Source: Shinella zoogloeoides
GTDB lineage: Bacteria > Pseudomonadota > Alphaproteobacteria > Rhizobiales > Rhizobiaceae
Direction: 5' to 3'
Length of the DNA stretch: 64,000 bases
Assembly: GCF_022682305.1 (NCBI RefSeq)
Contig: NZ_CP093528.1
Location: 2,865,501 to 2,929,500 of the forward strand
This document shows, in pieces, positions 35,431 through 50,074 of the stretch. Below the pieces are notes generated by a model, which did not search any database, was not told the origin of the DNA, and was given only the letters and a program-made list of their open reading frames with translations. A program made the translations under genes and the position numbers. Within the stretch, counting starts at the first letter, position 1. Each line of letters opens with the position of its first letter.

Positions 35431-36422
35431 GCCGCGCCGATCCTGAGCAGGTCGTGGAAATGCACGATGCCGACGGGACGGAAGGTCTCGTCGGTGACGA
35501 TAAGCGCCGAGATGTTGTGCTGGTTGAGAAGGCCGAGCGCCGCGGTCGCCAGCGTCGCCGGCTTCACCGTCTTGGGACTGCGCGTCATCACGTCGTCCAC
35601 GGTGAGTTCGGAGAGATTGCGCGACAGGTTGCGCGCGATATCCCCGTCCGTGACGATACCCGCCAGCGTGCCCTCGTCATCGATGACGCCGACGCAACCG
35701 TAACGCTTCAGCGCCAGCATGTGCACGGCGTCCGGCATCGAGGTGCCCAGCGCCACGAGCGGCATGTTCTCGCCGCTATGCATGATGTCGCCGACATGGG
35801 AGAGGCTCGCACCGAGCTTGCCGCCCGGGTGGAACGTCTTGAAATCCGTCGCCGTGAAGCCGCGCGCCTCCAGCAGCGCCACGGCGATGGCATCGCCCAG
35901 CGCAAGCTGCATCAGCGTGGAGGAGGTCGGCGCCAGCCCATGCGGGCAGGCTTCCTGCACTTTCGGCAGCAAGAGCACCGTATCGGCCTCGCGCGCCAGG
36001 GCCGAGCGTTCGCCGGAGGTCATCGCGATCAGCGGGATGGAAAAGCGCCGTGAATAGGAGACGATGCCCTGCAGCTCGGCGGTCTCCCCGCTCCAGGAGA
36101 GCGCCAGGATGACGTCGTCGCGCCCGATCATGCCAAGGTCGCCGTGATTGGCCTCGACCGGATGGACGAAGAAGGAGGGCGTGCCGGTGGAGGCGAGCGT
36201 GGCTGCGATCTTCACGCCGATATGGCCCGACTTGCCGATGCCGGTGACGATGACGCGCCCGACGCTGTCGCCGATACGGCAAACCGCATCGCGGAAGGCG
36301 TCGTGCAGGTCGCCTTCCAGCGCCGCAGCGAGGGCGACAAGCCCCGCCTTTTCGGTTTCGATCGTCCGCATCGCGGAGGCGATAGCGCCACCGCCGTCAA
36401 CTTTGGCCTGTCTCGTGATCAT
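35427..36422 (-). CDS. kpsF: Arabinose-5-phosphate isomerase (KpsF/GutQ/KdsD family)
   Basis: A 331-residue enzyme. The SIS sugar-isomerase domain occupies residues 35-180 (VTGIGKSGHIGVKIAATLAS, ALSWSGETAELQGIVSYSRR, TSSTLMQLALGDAIAVALLE). Two CBS domains follow (about 205-330; CVGVIDDEGTLAGIVTDGDI). It converts ribulose-5-phosphate to arabinose-5-phosphate for the Kdo sugar of lipopolysaccharide. The ATG at 36422 gives the family length; a much longer upstream open frame is antisense to the outer-membrane protein gene and is not coding. Confidence 0.92.
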   Translation of the reverse strand: MITRQAKVDGGGAIASAMRTIETEKAGLVALAAALEGDLHDAFRDAVCRIGDSVGRVIVTGIGKSGHIGVKIAATLASTGTPSFFVHPVEANHGDLGMIGRDDVILALSWSGETAELQGIVSYSRRFSIPLIAMTSGERSALAREADTVLLLPKVQEACPHGLAPTSSTLMQLALGDAIAVALLEARGFTATDFKTFHPGGKLGASLSHVGDIMHSGENMPLVALGTSMPDAVHMLALKRYGCVGVIDDEGTLAGIVTDGDIARNLSRNLSELTVDDVMTRSPKTVKPATLATAALGLLNQHNISALIVTDETFRPVGIVHFHDLLRIGAA

Positions 36423-36570
36423 GCGCCTCGTTAGCGCTTTTGCCCGGACCTGTCCATTGAGAACATTGGCGCGCCACCGCCGCCCGTGGCAACCAAGCGT
36501 TAACCATGGCGGTTTACGTTCGCTTAGGAAATTCGAGAATCGCGGGCCGAGCATGCAAGAGGTGAACGGA

Positions 36571-38034
36571 ATGGAACGCGGGGCGCTGCCGCCCTGCCCG
36601 ACATGGCGACTGGCCGGGCTTCTGCTCGCCGGGACCGTGCTCGTGTCCGCTCCCGCCTTCGCCCAGCAAAGTGCCTCCGCCTTCCCGGCGCCGCTTGGTG
36701 ACCAGCAGGCGGGCGCGACCGATCCCCTGTCCAGCCCGGCAACGGAAGACGCCGATCCGACAGCGGCAATTCCGGACGGCACGACCACGGCCTCCACCCC
36801 CGCCATCGCCGACGAGGGCAATACCTTCGCCCGCACGGGGCGCGAGACCGAGCAGCTGAATGCGCGCGAAGGCAGCGTCGATGGCGCACGCAGCAATTTC
36901 GGCAATCCGTACGAGCCGACCGGCATCCGCGTCGGCTCCTTCATCCTGCGTCCCTCGATCTCGCAGAACCTCGGCCACGAGAAGAACAGGAGCGGCGGCG
37001 TGTCGACGCGCCGCACCTATTCCCAGACCGGCCTTCGCGGATCGCTGGTCTCGGACTGGTCGCGCCATCAGCTCTCCGTCGAAGCCGAGGGCATCTACCA
37101 GCGCAACATCAGCGGCACCGGCGAGACTGAGCCGCGGCTGCGGCTGGATACCGACCTGCGGCTCGATCTCAGCGACAGCACCATCGCCAATCTCACCGCC
37201 GGCTACGATTTCGAGCGGGAAAGCTCCAGCGATCCCAACGCGATCAACGGCGCCACCGCCCAGTCCGGAGTTCACACCTATTCGGCCGGCGCCCGCGTCA
37301 CGCGCGATTTCGGCCTGATCCGCGGCACGATCGGCGCGGAACTGGAGCGCCGGACCTACGGCTCGGCGACGCTCGCCGACGGCAGCCGGCTCGTCCTTTC
37401 CGACCGGAACCATACCACGGGCACCCTGACGGGCCGCGTGGGCTACGAACTATCGCCAGCGCTGATCCCCTATCTGGAAGCCTCCGTCGGCCGCGCGGTC
37501 TACGACGACAAGTACGATGCGCTCGGTTACGAGCGCTCCGCGACGACGCTCGGCGGCCGGGCCGGCGTGGAAGTGGACCTTGGCGAAAAGCTGCGCGGCG
37601 ATCTCGGCATGGGCTACGAGCGCGCCCGCTTCGACGACAGCCGTCTTGCCACGCTCGGCGCGCTGACGCTCGACGGCACGGTCCAGTGGTCGCCGCAGCG
37701 CGGCACGGACCTGCGGCTCGGCCTTACGACGGAACTCGAGCCTTCGACCGCGGCCGGCCAGAGCGGCTACGTCTCCTACGAGGCGACCTCGGAACTGACG
37801 CACGAATTGCGGGAAAATCTCGTGGCGCGCCTCAGCGCCGCCTATACCCTGCGCGATTTCAAGAATACCGGAAATCCGAACCAGACGATCTACCTGGTCG
37901 GCACCGGCATCACCTGGAACGTCAATCGCTGGCTCGCGATGACCGGCGATGTCTCCTACGAGCTGACGCGCCAGCGTGGCACGTCCGACACCGGCGTCAC
38001 GCGCGCCGGCATCGGTCTCGTCCTGCGCCGCTGA
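36571..38034 (+). CDS. Outer-membrane beta-barrel protein (BBP2-like)
   Basis: A 487-residue secreted protein with a signal peptide (LAGLLLAGTVLVSAPAFA). A low-complexity stretch of about 70 residues follows. A C-terminal barrel region (about 115-487) consists of alternating strands with aromatic girdle residues, for example GYDFERESSSDPNAINGATA, RVGYELSPALIPYLEASVG and VSYELTRQRGTSDTGVTRAG. It ends in a terminal strand VTRAGIGLVLRR. The fold matches the outer-membrane beta-barrel family seen in rhizobia; function unknown. AGAGGTGA precedes the ATG at 36571. Confidence 0.8.
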   Translation: MERGALPPCPTWRLAGLLLAGTVLVSAPAFAQQSASAFPAPLGDQQAGATDPLSSPATEDADPTAAIPDGTTTASTPAIADEGNTFARTGRETEQLNAREGSVDGARSNFGNPYEPTGIRVGSFILRPSISQNLGHEKNRSGGVSTRRTYSQTGLRGSLVSDWSRHQLSVEAEGIYQRNISGTGETEPRLRLDTDLRLDLSDSTIANLTAGYDFERESSSDPNAINGATAQSGVHTYSAGARVTRDFGLIRGTIGAELERRTYGSATLADGSRLVLSDRNHTTGTLTGRVGYELSPALIPYLEASVGRAVYDDKYDALGYERSATTLGGRAGVEVDLGEKLRGDLGMGYERARFDDSRLATLGALTLDGTVQWSPQRGTDLRLGLTTELEPSTAAGQSGYVSYEATSELTHELRENLVARLSAAYTLRDFKNTGNPNQTIYLVGTGITWNVNRWLAMTGDVSYELTRQRGTSDTGVTRAGIGLVLRR

Positions 38035-38037
38035 GCC

Positions 38038-38925
38038 TTATTTCAGGCTGGCGACCAGTTCGCGCAGCGGCCCTTCGACCGACGGGCGGATATCCCCGCG
38101 CGCCAGCGCGAAGGCGATGTTGGCGAGGATGAAGCCATCCTTGGCGCCGCAGTCGTAGGTCTCGCCGCGGAAATGGTAGGCCGCGAATGTCTGCTCGACC
38201 GCAAGCTTCACCATGGCGTCGGTGAGCTGGATCTCGTTGCCCGCGCCGCGCTCCTGCGTGGAGAGGATCTGGAAGATTTCCGGCTGGAGGATATAGCGGC
38301 CGTTGATGAAGAAGTTCGACGGCGCGGTGCCCTGCGGCGGCTTCTCGACCATCTTGGTGATGGCGAAGCCGTCGCCGATCTTCTCGCCGACGCCGACGAT
38401 GCCGTATTTATGCGCCTGGTCGGGCGCGCATTCCTCGACGGCGATGACATTCGCGCCGGAATGCTCGAAGAGTTCGACCATACCCTTCATGCAGCCCTTC
38501 TCCCCCTTCATGATCATGTCGGGAAGCAGGAGGGCGAAAGGCTCGTTGCCGACGAGTTCGCGGGCGCACCAGACGGCGTGGCCGAGGCCGAGCGGCTCCT
38601 GCTGGCGCGTGAAGCTGGTGGAGCCGGCAACGGGCAGGATGCTTTCCAGAAGCGTCAGCTCGGCGGTCTTGTTGCGCTGGCGCAGCGTCTGCTCCAGCTC
38701 GACCTGGATATCGAAATAGTCCTCGATGACCGCCTTGGAGCGGCCCGTCACGAAGATCAGGTGCTCGATGCCGGCATCCAGCGCCTCATCGACCACATAC
38801 TGGATCACCGGCTTGTCCACGACCGTCAGCATTTCCTTCGGAACGGCCTTCGTCGCCGGAAGGAAGCGCGTGCCGAGACCGGCCACCGGGAAGACTGCTT
38901 TGCGAACCTTGCGTGCCTGCGACAT
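38038..38925 (-). CDS. galU: UTP-glucose-1-phosphate uridylyltransferase
   Basis: A 295-residue nucleotidyltransferase making UDP-glucose for exopolysaccharide, LPS and trehalose. The nucleotide-binding start is [17 protein letters not shown] (about residues 15-31), followed by [36 protein letters not shown] and [13 protein letters not shown]. The ATG at 38925 follows GAGGTGAAT; the 13-residue upstream extension is not expected in the family. It is convergent with the barrel gene. The intergenic stretch upstream (to 39124) is AT-rich and holds promoters for galU and the transglycosylase gene. Confidence 0.95.
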   Translation of the reverse strand: MSQARKVRKAVFPVAGLGTRFLPATKAVPKEMLTVVDKPVIQYVVDEALDAGIEHLIFVTGRSKAVIEDYFDIQVELEQTLRQRNKTAELTLLESILPVAGSTSFTRQQEPLGLGHAVWCARELVGNEPFALLLPDMIMKGEKGCMKGMVELFEHSGANVIAVEECAPDQAHKYGIVGVGEKIGDGFAITKMVEKPPQGTAPSNFFINGRYILQPEIFQILSTQERGAGNEIQLTDAMVKLAVEQTFAAYHFRGETYDCGAKDGFILANIAFALARGDIRPSVEGPLRELVASLK

Positions 38926-39124
38926 ATTCACCTCGTTGGGTCCATTGCCCTCATGGCCGGACATATTCCAGCCGGAATAGAATCGAATTGCTATTTTTTT
39001 GCAAAAGAAGACGGCGCAATTTTTTGATGGTAAAGAATTTGTTGACTTCGTTTTTATAAGTTTTGCGTTCAGCCGGTGGCTTCCTGGCCATCGTACCGAA
39101 ATTTAGAAACGGACATGACAGCCG

Positions 39125-40345
39125 ATGACACAGAATCTGAAGACCGTTCTGCGCCGATCTGCGCTCACCCTTCTCCTCTCGGCCGGGCTTTTCGCCCAGG
39201 CGACTGCGGCCCGCGCGGACGCCCGCTTCCAGAACTGGATCGCCGACTTCTACGAGACCGCATCTGCGGCCGGCATCAGCAAGAGCACCTACCAGAAGGC
39301 GTTTTCCGGCGTCAAGACACCCGATCCGGACGTGCTGGAGAAGGCCGCCTACCAGCCGGAATTCAAAAGCAAGATCTGGGATTATCTCGATTCGCGCGTC
39401 AACCCCTACACGGTGCGCATCGGCCGCGAGATGGCGGCCAAGCATGGCCGCACGCTGGCGGCGCTCGAACGTCACTTCGGCGTCGATCGCAATATCCTGC
39501 TCGCCATCTGGTCGATGGAATCGAACTACGGCGCGGTGCTTCAGAAGGACGACCGGCTGCACTACGTGCCGCGCGCGCTCGCCACACTCGCCTATGCCGA
39601 CAAGAAGCGCTCGAAATACGCCCGCACCCAGCTCATCGCCGCCCTCAAGATCATCCAGCGCGGCGATATTGCCGCGGGCGACATGACCGGCTCCTGGGCA
39701 GGCGCGATGGGCCACACCCAGTTCATTCCGACAAGCTACCTGCTCTACGCGATCGACGCCGATGGCAACGGTCATCGCGACATCTGGAATTCCGTGCCGG
39801 ACGCGCTGGCGACCGCCGCGAACCTGCTTGCCAAGAACGGCTGGCAGGCCGGCAAGACCTGGGGATACGAAATCGTGGTGCCGCCGGGCGGCAACAAGTA
39901 TTCGGGCCAGACGAAGACGCTCGCCCAGTGGGGCAAGCTCGGCTTCACCCGCCCGGGCGGCAAGGGCTTCAAGAACGGCGCGGACCGCGCCGAACTCAAG
40001 CTGCCGGCCAATGGCGGCCCGGGCTTCCTGATGACCAAGAACTTCTTCGTCATCAAGCGCTACAACGCCTCGGATTCCTACGCGATGGGCGTCGGCATGC
40101 TGGCGGACCAGATCGCCGGCTACAGCGGCGTCAAGCAGCGCTGGCCGCGCCCGGACGGCACGCTCGACATCACCGAGAAATTCGAACTCCAGACACGCCT
40201 CAAGGAACTCGGCTATTACGACGGCGAGGTCGACGGCAATTTCGGCTCCGGCTCCAAGGCCGCGATCCAGGCCTTCCAGAACCGCATGGGCCTTGCCGCG
40301 GACGGCGAGCCGAGCCAGCAGGTTCTGAAAGCCCTGCGCCGCTGA
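39125..40345 (+). CDS. Lytic murein transglycosylase (MltB type) with peptidoglycan-binding domain
   Basis: A 406-residue secreted enzyme. The signal peptide ends near ATAARADAR. The SLT-type catalytic domain spans about 35-325 with ILLAIWSMESNYGAVL (catalytic Glu near 132) and GDMTGSWAGAMGHTQFIPTS. A peptidoglycan-binding domain (about 345-405) has LGYYDGEVDGNFGSGSKAA. It cleaves the glycan strands of the cell wall, leaving 1,6-anhydro ends. No lipobox is seen, so it is periplasmic and soluble. Confidence 0.93.
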   Translation: MTQNLKTVLRRSALTLLLSAGLFAQATAARADARFQNWIADFYETASAAGISKSTYQKAFSGVKTPDPDVLEKAAYQPEFKSKIWDYLDSRVNPYTVRIGREMAAKHGRTLAALERHFGVDRNILLAIWSMESNYGAVLQKDDRLHYVPRALATLAYADKKRSKYARTQLIAALKIIQRGDIAAGDMTGSWAGAMGHTQFIPTSYLLYAIDADGNGHRDIWNSVPDALATAANLLAKNGWQAGKTWGYEIVVPPGGNKYSGQTKTLAQWGKLGFTRPGGKGFKNGADRAELKLPANGGPGFLMTKNFFVIKRYNASDSYAMGVGMLADQIAGYSGVKQRWPRPDGTLDITEKFELQTRLKELGYYDGEVDGNFGSGSKAAIQAFQNRMGLAADGEPSQQVLKALRR

Positions 40346-40370
40346 GGCCCGCGGCGGATACTGGCATCGG

Positions 40371-40391
40371 GGGCGCTTCGGCGCCCTTTTT
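40371..40391 (+). terminator. Terminator of the lytic transglycosylase gene
   Basis: The stem GGGCGC/GCGCCC with a TTCG loop is followed by TTTTT, 25 bases after the stop codon. Confidence 0.85.
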
Positions 40392-40481
40392 GCTGGCGGG
40401 CGCTTTCGTTCGGTGCCGGCATTTGCCATCATGCCGCCACCGAGCTTCCGCAACATCGGGGCAAAGACGGAGCCTTTCACG

Positions 40482-41639
40482 ATGAGCAAGACGATCCCCC
40501 CCCGTATCGCGCGCCTCGGCATCGCCCTCGTCGCCGTCGCCAGCGTCGTCGTGACCGCGCTTCCCGCCGGTGCACAGGAGCAGCCGCGCGAGCGCAAGAC
40601 CATTCTCGAATTCCTCTTCGGCAAGAAAAAGCCCCGGGAGGTCATCCCCGCCGAGCCGCAGGTCAGGAAGCCGCGCCCCACCGCCCGCAAGAAGAAGACG
40701 ACAACCACGGTCGCCAAGACGCCGGAAGCACCCGTCGTGGAGAAACTGCCGGATGCGAAGGTGGTGCTGGTCGTTGGCGACTTCATCGCCGGTAGCGTTG
40801 GCGAGGGCCTTGCGACCGCCTTCGAGGCGACGCCGGGCATTCGCGTCGAGCGCCGCACGAACGGCTCCTCCGGCATCGTGCGCGACGACTATTACAACTG
40901 GCCGGAAAGCCTGCCCGCCCTCATCGCCGAGACGAAGCCCGCCCTCGTCGTCGTCAGCATGGGCGCCAACGACCGCCAGCAGATGACCGTCGCGGGCGAG
41001 AAGGAGAAATTCCGCTCCGAGGCCTGGACGAAGGAATACGAGACGCGCGTCGCCCGCCTCGCCTCGCTGGCGCGCCAGAGCGGCAAGCCGCTGCTGTGGA
41101 TGGGCATGCCGGCCTTCCAGTCCTCTGCGCTGACCGCCGACATGACGACGCTGAACAACTTCTATCGCGCCGGCGTCGAGAAGGCGGGCGGCGAATTCGT
41201 CGATATCTGGGACGGCTTCGTCGACGAGGAGGGCAAGTTCGTCATTTCCGGTTCCGACATCAACGGCCAGCAGGTGCGCCTGCGCGGCTCCGACGGCATC
41301 AATTTCACCAAGGCCGGCAAGCGCAAGCTCGCCTTCTACGTGGAAAAGGAAATCCGCCGCCTGCTCGGCGATGCGGCCGCCGACGGCCCCGGCCTGCAGG
41401 GCGACCTCAAGGACCTCGTCGTCGCGACGCCCCCGGTCGAGGACGCGGAAATCACAAAGACGCAGCCCATCAGCCTTTCCGACCCGGTACTGGACGGCGG
41501 CACGGCCCTCCTCGGCGGCGCTCCGATCAAGGGCACCGGCAAGAGCCTGCGCGACAAGCTGGTGGAAAAGGGCGAGACCGCCGACGCGCCGCTCGGGCGC
41601 GTGGACGATTTCCGGATGAACAAGACAGCAACGCCCTGA
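40482..41639 (+). CDS. DUF459 SGNH-fold protein with degenerate active site
   Basis: A 385-residue secreted protein with a signal peptide (IALVAVASVVVTALPAGA), then a basic, threonine-rich linker. An SGNH domain from about residue 93 has block I VVLVVGDFIAGSVGEGL, block III VVVSMGANDRQQM and block V RGSDGINFTKAGKRKLAFYV. In active SGNH enzymes block I is GDS and block V is DxxH. Here Ser is replaced by Phe and His by Asn. The fold is clear but hydrolase activity is doubtful. The family is often called DUF459, and some members act on cell-envelope glycans. Confidence 0.8.
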   Translation: MSKTIPPRIARLGIALVAVASVVVTALPAGAQEQPRERKTILEFLFGKKKPREVIPAEPQVRKPRPTARKKKTTTTVAKTPEAPVVEKLPDAKVVLVVGDFIAGSVGEGLATAFEATPGIRVERRTNGSSGIVRDDYYNWPESLPALIAETKPALVVVSMGANDRQQMTVAGEKEKFRSEAWTKEYETRVARLASLARQSGKPLLWMGMPAFQSSALTADMTTLNNFYRAGVEKAGGEFVDIWDGFVDEEGKFVISGSDINGQQVRLRGSDGINFTKAGKRKLAFYVEKEIRRLLGDAAADGPGLQGDLKDLVVATPPVEDAEITKTQPISLSDPVLDGGTALLGGAPIKGTGKSLRDKLVEKGETADAPLGRVDDFRMNKTATP

Positions 41640-41657
41640 TCCCCTACACCTGAAACG

Positions 41658-41693
41658 AAAAGAGCGCGCCGCTTTCACGGCGCGCCCTTTTCT
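41658..41693. terminator. Bidirectional terminator between the SGNH gene and gltD
   Basis: Arms GCGCGCCG/CGGCGCGC with a six-base loop are flanked by AAAAG on the left and CTTTT on the right. It can end both convergent transcripts. Confidence 0.8.
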
Positions 41694-41706
41694 TATTCCT
41701 GAAGCC

Positions 41707-43164
41707 TCAGCGCGGCAGCGTCGTCGCGCCCATCAGCGCCTCGTCGATGGCGCGTGCCGCCTGGCGGCCTTCGCGGATCGCCCAGACGACGAGCGACTGG
41801 CCGCGGCGCACGTCGCCGGCGGTCCAGAGCTTGTCCACCGAGGTCTTGTAGTCGCGGTCATTGGCGATGACGTTCGACGAGCCGCGCTTGTCGGTGTTGA
41901 TCGCAAGCTTGTCACCGAGATCCTTCAGCACGCTGGTGGTGAAGGGGCCACGGAAGCCGATGGCGATGAAGGCGAGGTCCGCCTTGATGATGAACTCCGT
42001 GCCGGGGATCGGCTTGCGGCGGTCATCCACCTGGCAGCACTTCACGCCCGTCAGGACACCGTCCTCGTCGCCGACGAATTCGAGCGTGCCGACCTGGAAC
42101 TCGCGCACGGCGCCTTCGGCCTGCGAGGAGGAGGTGCGCATCTTCGTCGCCCAGAAGGGCCAGACGGCGAGCTTGTCTTCCTTTTCCGGCGGCTGCGGGC
42201 GGATGTCGAGCTGCGTGACCTTCACCGCGCCCTGGCGGAAGGCCGTGCCGACGCAGTCCGACGCGGTATCGCCGCCGCCGACGACGACGATATGCTTGCC
42301 ACCGGCAAGGATCGGTGCGGAGGGCCAGCCGACGCTATCGATGTTCTCGCGGCCGACACGACGGTTCTGCTGCACGAGGTACGGCATGGCATCATGCACG
42401 CCGGCGAAATCGACGCCCGGGATGCCGGCGTCGCGCGGGGTTTCCGAGCCGCCGCAATAGAGCACGGCATCGTGCTCCGCCAGCATCTCGTCCATCGGCT
42501 TGTCGACGCCGACATTGACGCCGTAGTGGAAGGTGACGCCCTCGCCGCGCATCTGGTCGACGCGGCGGTCGATGAAGTTCTTCTCCATCTTGAAGTCCGG
42601 GATGCCGTAGCGCAGCAGGCCACCGGCCTTGGATTCACGCTCGTAGAGATGGACTTCATGACCGGCGCGGGCAAGCTGCTGGGCGGCCGCCATGCCGGCC
42701 GGGCCGGAGCCGATAACGGCGACCTTCTTGCCGGTCTTCACCGTCGCCGGCTGCGGCACGATATAGCCCATCTCATAGGCCTTGTCGGCAATCGCCTGCT
42801 CGACGGTCTTGATGGAGACCGGAGTGTCCTCGAGGTTCAGCGTGCACGCCTCCTCGCAGGGTGCGGGGCAGACGCGGCCAGTGAATTCCGGGAAGTTGTT
42901 GGTCGAATGCAGGTTGCGGATCGCCTCTTCCCAGTTGCCGTTATAGACGAGGTCGTTCCAGTCCGGGATCTGGTTGTGCACCGGACACCCGGTCGGACCG
43001 TGGCAATAGGGAATGCCGCAGTCCATGCAGCGCGCGGCCTGCTTCTGCACTTCGGGATCCGACATCGGAATGGTGAATTCGCGGAAATGGCGGATGCGGT
43101 CGGAGGCCGGCTGATACTTCATCACCTGCCGGTCGATTTCCATGAAACCAGTTACCTTGCCCAC
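41707..43164 (-). CDS. gltD: Glutamate synthase [NADPH] small chain
   Basis: A 485-residue flavoprotein that passes electrons from NADPH to the large subunit. The N-terminal Fe-S cysteines are CMDCGIPYC (Cys46, 49, 54) plus Cys60, and [11 protein letters not shown] (99-109). The FAD fold is [20 protein letters not shown] (about 149), and the NADPH fold is [16 protein letters not shown] (about 290). Together with GltB it forms GOGAT, making two glutamates from glutamine and 2-oxoglutarate. It lies 138 bases downstream of gltB on the same strand. Confidence 0.97.
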   Translation of the reverse strand: MGKVTGFMEIDRQVMKYQPASDRIRHFREFTIPMSDPEVQKQAARCMDCGIPYCHGPTGCPVHNQIPDWNDLVYNGNWEEAIRNLHSTNNFPEFTGRVCPAPCEEACTLNLEDTPVSIKTVEQAIADKAYEMGYIVPQPATVKTGKKVAVIGSGPAGMAAAQQLARAGHEVHLYERESKAGGLLRYGIPDFKMEKNFIDRRVDQMRGEGVTFHYGVNVGVDKPMDEMLAEHDAVLYCGGSETPRDAGIPGVDFAGVHDAMPYLVQQNRRVGRENIDSVGWPSAPILAGGKHIVVVGGGDTASDCVGTAFRQGAVKVTQLDIRPQPPEKEDKLAVWPFWATKMRTSSSQAEGAVREFQVGTLEFVGDEDGVLTGVKCCQVDDRRKPIPGTEFIIKADLAFIAIGFRGPFTTSVLKDLGDKLAINTDKRGSSNVIANDRDYKTSVDKLWTAGDVRRGQSLVVWAIREGRQAARAIDEALMGATTLPR

Positions 43165-43302
43165 TTCAATAATCCTTGCTCAAGACGGGTGCCTCTCGGG
43201 CCCCGTTACCGGTGCGCAGCTCCGCTGTCGTACCGGTGAAGATGAAATCGATCCTGATCGCGTTTCGCGCAATCGGTCAGTGAAGGTAGGTGGACCGCTG
43301 CC

Positions 43303-48027
<4,725 letters not shown>

Positions 48028-48166
48028 CGTTTCCTCCTGTTGGCCCGGCATCGTGCGGGGATTCCGTCCGCCCCTCGCGGAGCGTCGCCTGTTGCATGAA
48101 CCTGATGCGACCGTAAAACGACGGCCGATCCGGTGGATCATCGGAACCGTCGGGGCGGCGGGTTTG

Positions 48167-48201
48167 TGGAACACGTTCCACCCGGCGCCGTTACCGGCGC
48201 C
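48167..48201. promoter_or_regulatory. Adjacent dyads in the gltB leader
   Basis: TGGAACACGTTCCA (48167-48180) has 6-bp arms, and GGCGCCG-TTAC-CGGCGCC (48184-48201) has 7-bp perfect arms. They lie 140-175 bases before the gltB start codon and could form RNA hairpins or bind a regulator. The protein that uses them is unknown. Confidence 0.35.
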
Positions 48202-48240
48202 CCTCCTCTATCGGGACGGCGCCTCTTCGGTCTCCTGACC

Positions 48241-48269
48241 GAAATAGGACAGTAACGCTGTCCTATTTC
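48241..48269. promoter_or_regulatory. Operator-like perfect 12-bp inverted repeat between gltB and the threonine aldolase gene
   Basis: Arms GAAATAGGACAG and CTGTCCTATTTC are exact complements around TAACG. This size and symmetry suit a dimeric TetR- or GntR-type repressor. No T-run follows on either strand, so it is not a terminator. It is 214 bases upstream of the gltB start and 240 bases upstream of the aldolase start, so either or both genes could be controlled. Within the whole gap 48028-48508 I see no convincing gene. Confidence 0.55.
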
Positions 48270-48508
48270 AGATGCTCTATGCCAGAAACACCCCCACCCC
48301 GCAAGGCCATCATGCCAAATAATCACCACCTCATGAAGAAAAATTGCCCACGCCATCGACAGGTTGAAATTAAATTACGGGCCTTCGGCGCTTTGTTTGC
48401 GTTCCTTTCATTTTCGGGAAAAACGGGCATTTCGGCCGAAACCGGCGATTGATCGCCGATTTTTCTCCATTATGGTCCTTCCCGGCCCTCATTCGCACTG
48501 GAAATCGC

Positions 48509-49555
48509 ATGTTTTTCGCTTCAGACAACTGGGCAGGCGCCCATCCTGACATTGCCAAGAGTCTCGTGGACGCCGCCGGTGGCTTCACCTCGGCCTATGG
48601 TACGGGTGACCTCGACAAGCGTGTGGAAAAGACATTTTCCGAGATTTTCGAGCGCGACGTCGCCGTCTTCTTCGTCGGCACGGGCACGGCGGCCAATTCG
48701 CTGGCCCTCGCCAGCTTCAACCGGCCGGGCGGGCAGGTCTTCTGCCACCGCGAGGCGCATGTGAACGTCGACGAGTGCAACGCGCCCGAATTCTTCGCGA
48801 CCGGATCCAAGCTGGTTCCCATCGACGGCCCGGCGGGCAAACTCTCGCCCGAGGACCTTGCCGCAGCGATCAACCGTTTCCCGCCGGATTTCGTGCATGG
48901 CGGCCAGCCGATGGCCGTCACCATCACCCAGGCAACGGAAGCCGGCACCGCCTATACGCTGGATGAAATCTCCGCCCTCTCCGACGTGGCGAAGAAGGCC
49001 GGCCTGCCGCTGCACATGGACGGCGCACGCTTCGCCAACGCCCTCGTCCATATAAGCGCGACGCCCGCAGACATGACCTGGAAGCGCGGCGTCGACATCC
49101 TCTCCTTCGGCGGCACGAAGAACGGCTGCTGGTGCGCCGAGGCTCTCGTGCTCTTCGACCCGTCGAAGGCGCGGCAGATGCATTACCTGCGCAAGCGCTC
49201 CGCCCAGCTCTTCTCCAAGTCCCGCTTCATCGCCGCCCAGTTCGACGCCTATTTCCGGGACGGCCTCTGGCTCGACCTCGCCCGCCACTCCAACGCCATG
49301 GCAGGCCGCCTCGCCGAAGGCTTCGCCGCCTCCGGCAAAGGCCGCCTCGCCTGGCCGACCGGCTCGAACGAACTCTTCGCCATCCTGCGCAACGACGCCT
49401 TGAAGGCCTTGAGGGAAAAGGGCGCCACCTTCTACGACTGGCACCCCGGCCCGGACCTGCAGGCGACCATGCAGGATGACGAAACCCTCATCCGCCTCGT
49501 CACCAGCTTCGCCACGACGCCAGCGGATGTCGACGGGTTCCTTTCGGCGCTTTGA
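48509..49555 (+). CDS. ltaE: Low-specificity L-threonine aldolase
   Basis: A 348-residue PLP enzyme of fold type I that splits threonine or allo-threonine into glycine and acetaldehyde. Motifs include MFFASDNWAGAHPDIAKSLV, FFVGTGTAANSLAL, HREAHVNVDECNAPEFF, LPLHMDGARFANALVHI (PLP Asp) and DILSFGGTKNGCWCAEALV (PLP lysine). The ATG at 48509 is the normal family start. It diverges from gltB. Confidence 0.9.
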   Translation: MFFASDNWAGAHPDIAKSLVDAAGGFTSAYGTGDLDKRVEKTFSEIFERDVAVFFVGTGTAANSLALASFNRPGGQVFCHREAHVNVDECNAPEFFATGSKLVPIDGPAGKLSPEDLAAAINRFPPDFVHGGQPMAVTITQATEAGTAYTLDEISALSDVAKKAGLPLHMDGARFANALVHISATPADMTWKRGVDILSFGGTKNGCWCAEALVLFDPSKARQMHYLRKRSAQLFSKSRFIAAQFDAYFRDGLWLDLARHSNAMAGRLAEGFAASGKGRLAWPTGSNELFAILRNDALKALREKGATFYDWHPGPDLQATMQDDETLIRLVTSFATTPADVDGFLSAL

Positions 49556-49561
49556 GGCAAC

Positions 49562-49589
49562 AAAAAAGGCGGCGCCTTGCGGCACCGCC
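49562..49589 (-). terminator. hsp20 terminator
   Basis: A stem with arms GGCGG-GCC/GGC-CCGCC (one mismatch) and a four-base loop is preceded on the + strand by AAAAAA, giving TTTTTT after it on the minus strand. It lies 24 bases after the hsp20 stop and may also slow the convergent aldolase transcript. Confidence 0.7.
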
Positions 49590-49612
49590 CTCTTCATTCC
49601 CGCGCGAAACGC

Positions 49613-50074
49613 TTAGTTGGTCTGCGCTTCGATCTGCTTGGCTTCGCGTGCGACAGCCGCAATCTCGATACGGCGCGGTTTAGCGGCTTCCGGGATCTCG
49701 CGAAGAAGATCGATGTGGAGAAGGCCGTTCTTCAGCGAAGCGGCGCGCACTTCCACATGATCGGCGAGCTGGAAGCGGCGCTCGAAGGCGCGCTTGGCAA
49801 TGCCGCGGTAGAGATACTGGCTTTCCTCGGACGCTTCGTCCTTCTTCTCGCCCTTGACCGTCAGCGCATGTTCGCGCGCTTCGATAGACAGTTCGCTTTC
49901 GTCGAAACCGGCTACCGCCATGGTGATGCGATAGGTGTTTTCGCCGGTGCGCTCGATGTTGTAGGGCGGATAGCTCTGGGCCTGGTCAGGCTGGCCGAGG
50001 CTGTCGAGCATGGTGAAGAGACGGTCGAAGCCGACGGTGGAACGGTAGAGGGGGGAGAAATCGACGTGACGCAT
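49613..50074 (-). CDS. Small heat-shock protein Hsp20
   Basis: A 153-residue alpha-crystallin chaperone of the IbpA type. The N-terminus [20 protein letters not shown] is typical of class A rhizobial small heat-shock proteins. The crystallin domain (about 35-130) has [40 protein letters not shown] and [20 protein letters not shown]. It holds unfolding proteins for refolding by DnaK/ClpB. A RpoH promoter and a ROSE-type thermometer lie upstream, giving two layers of heat control. Confidence 0.95.
   Translation of the reverse strand: MRHVDFSPLYRSTVGFDRLFTMLDSLGQPDQAQSYPPYNIERTGENTYRITMAVAGFDESELSIEAREHALTVKGEKKDEASEESQYLYRGIAKRAFERRFQLADHVEVRAASLKNGLLHIDLLREIPEAAKPRRIEIAAVAREAKQIEAQTN

Noticed and set aside
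36423..37016. N-terminal extension of KpsF
   Set aside because: The open frame continues upstream but runs antisense into the outer-membrane protein gene; the ATG at 36422 gives the normal family length.
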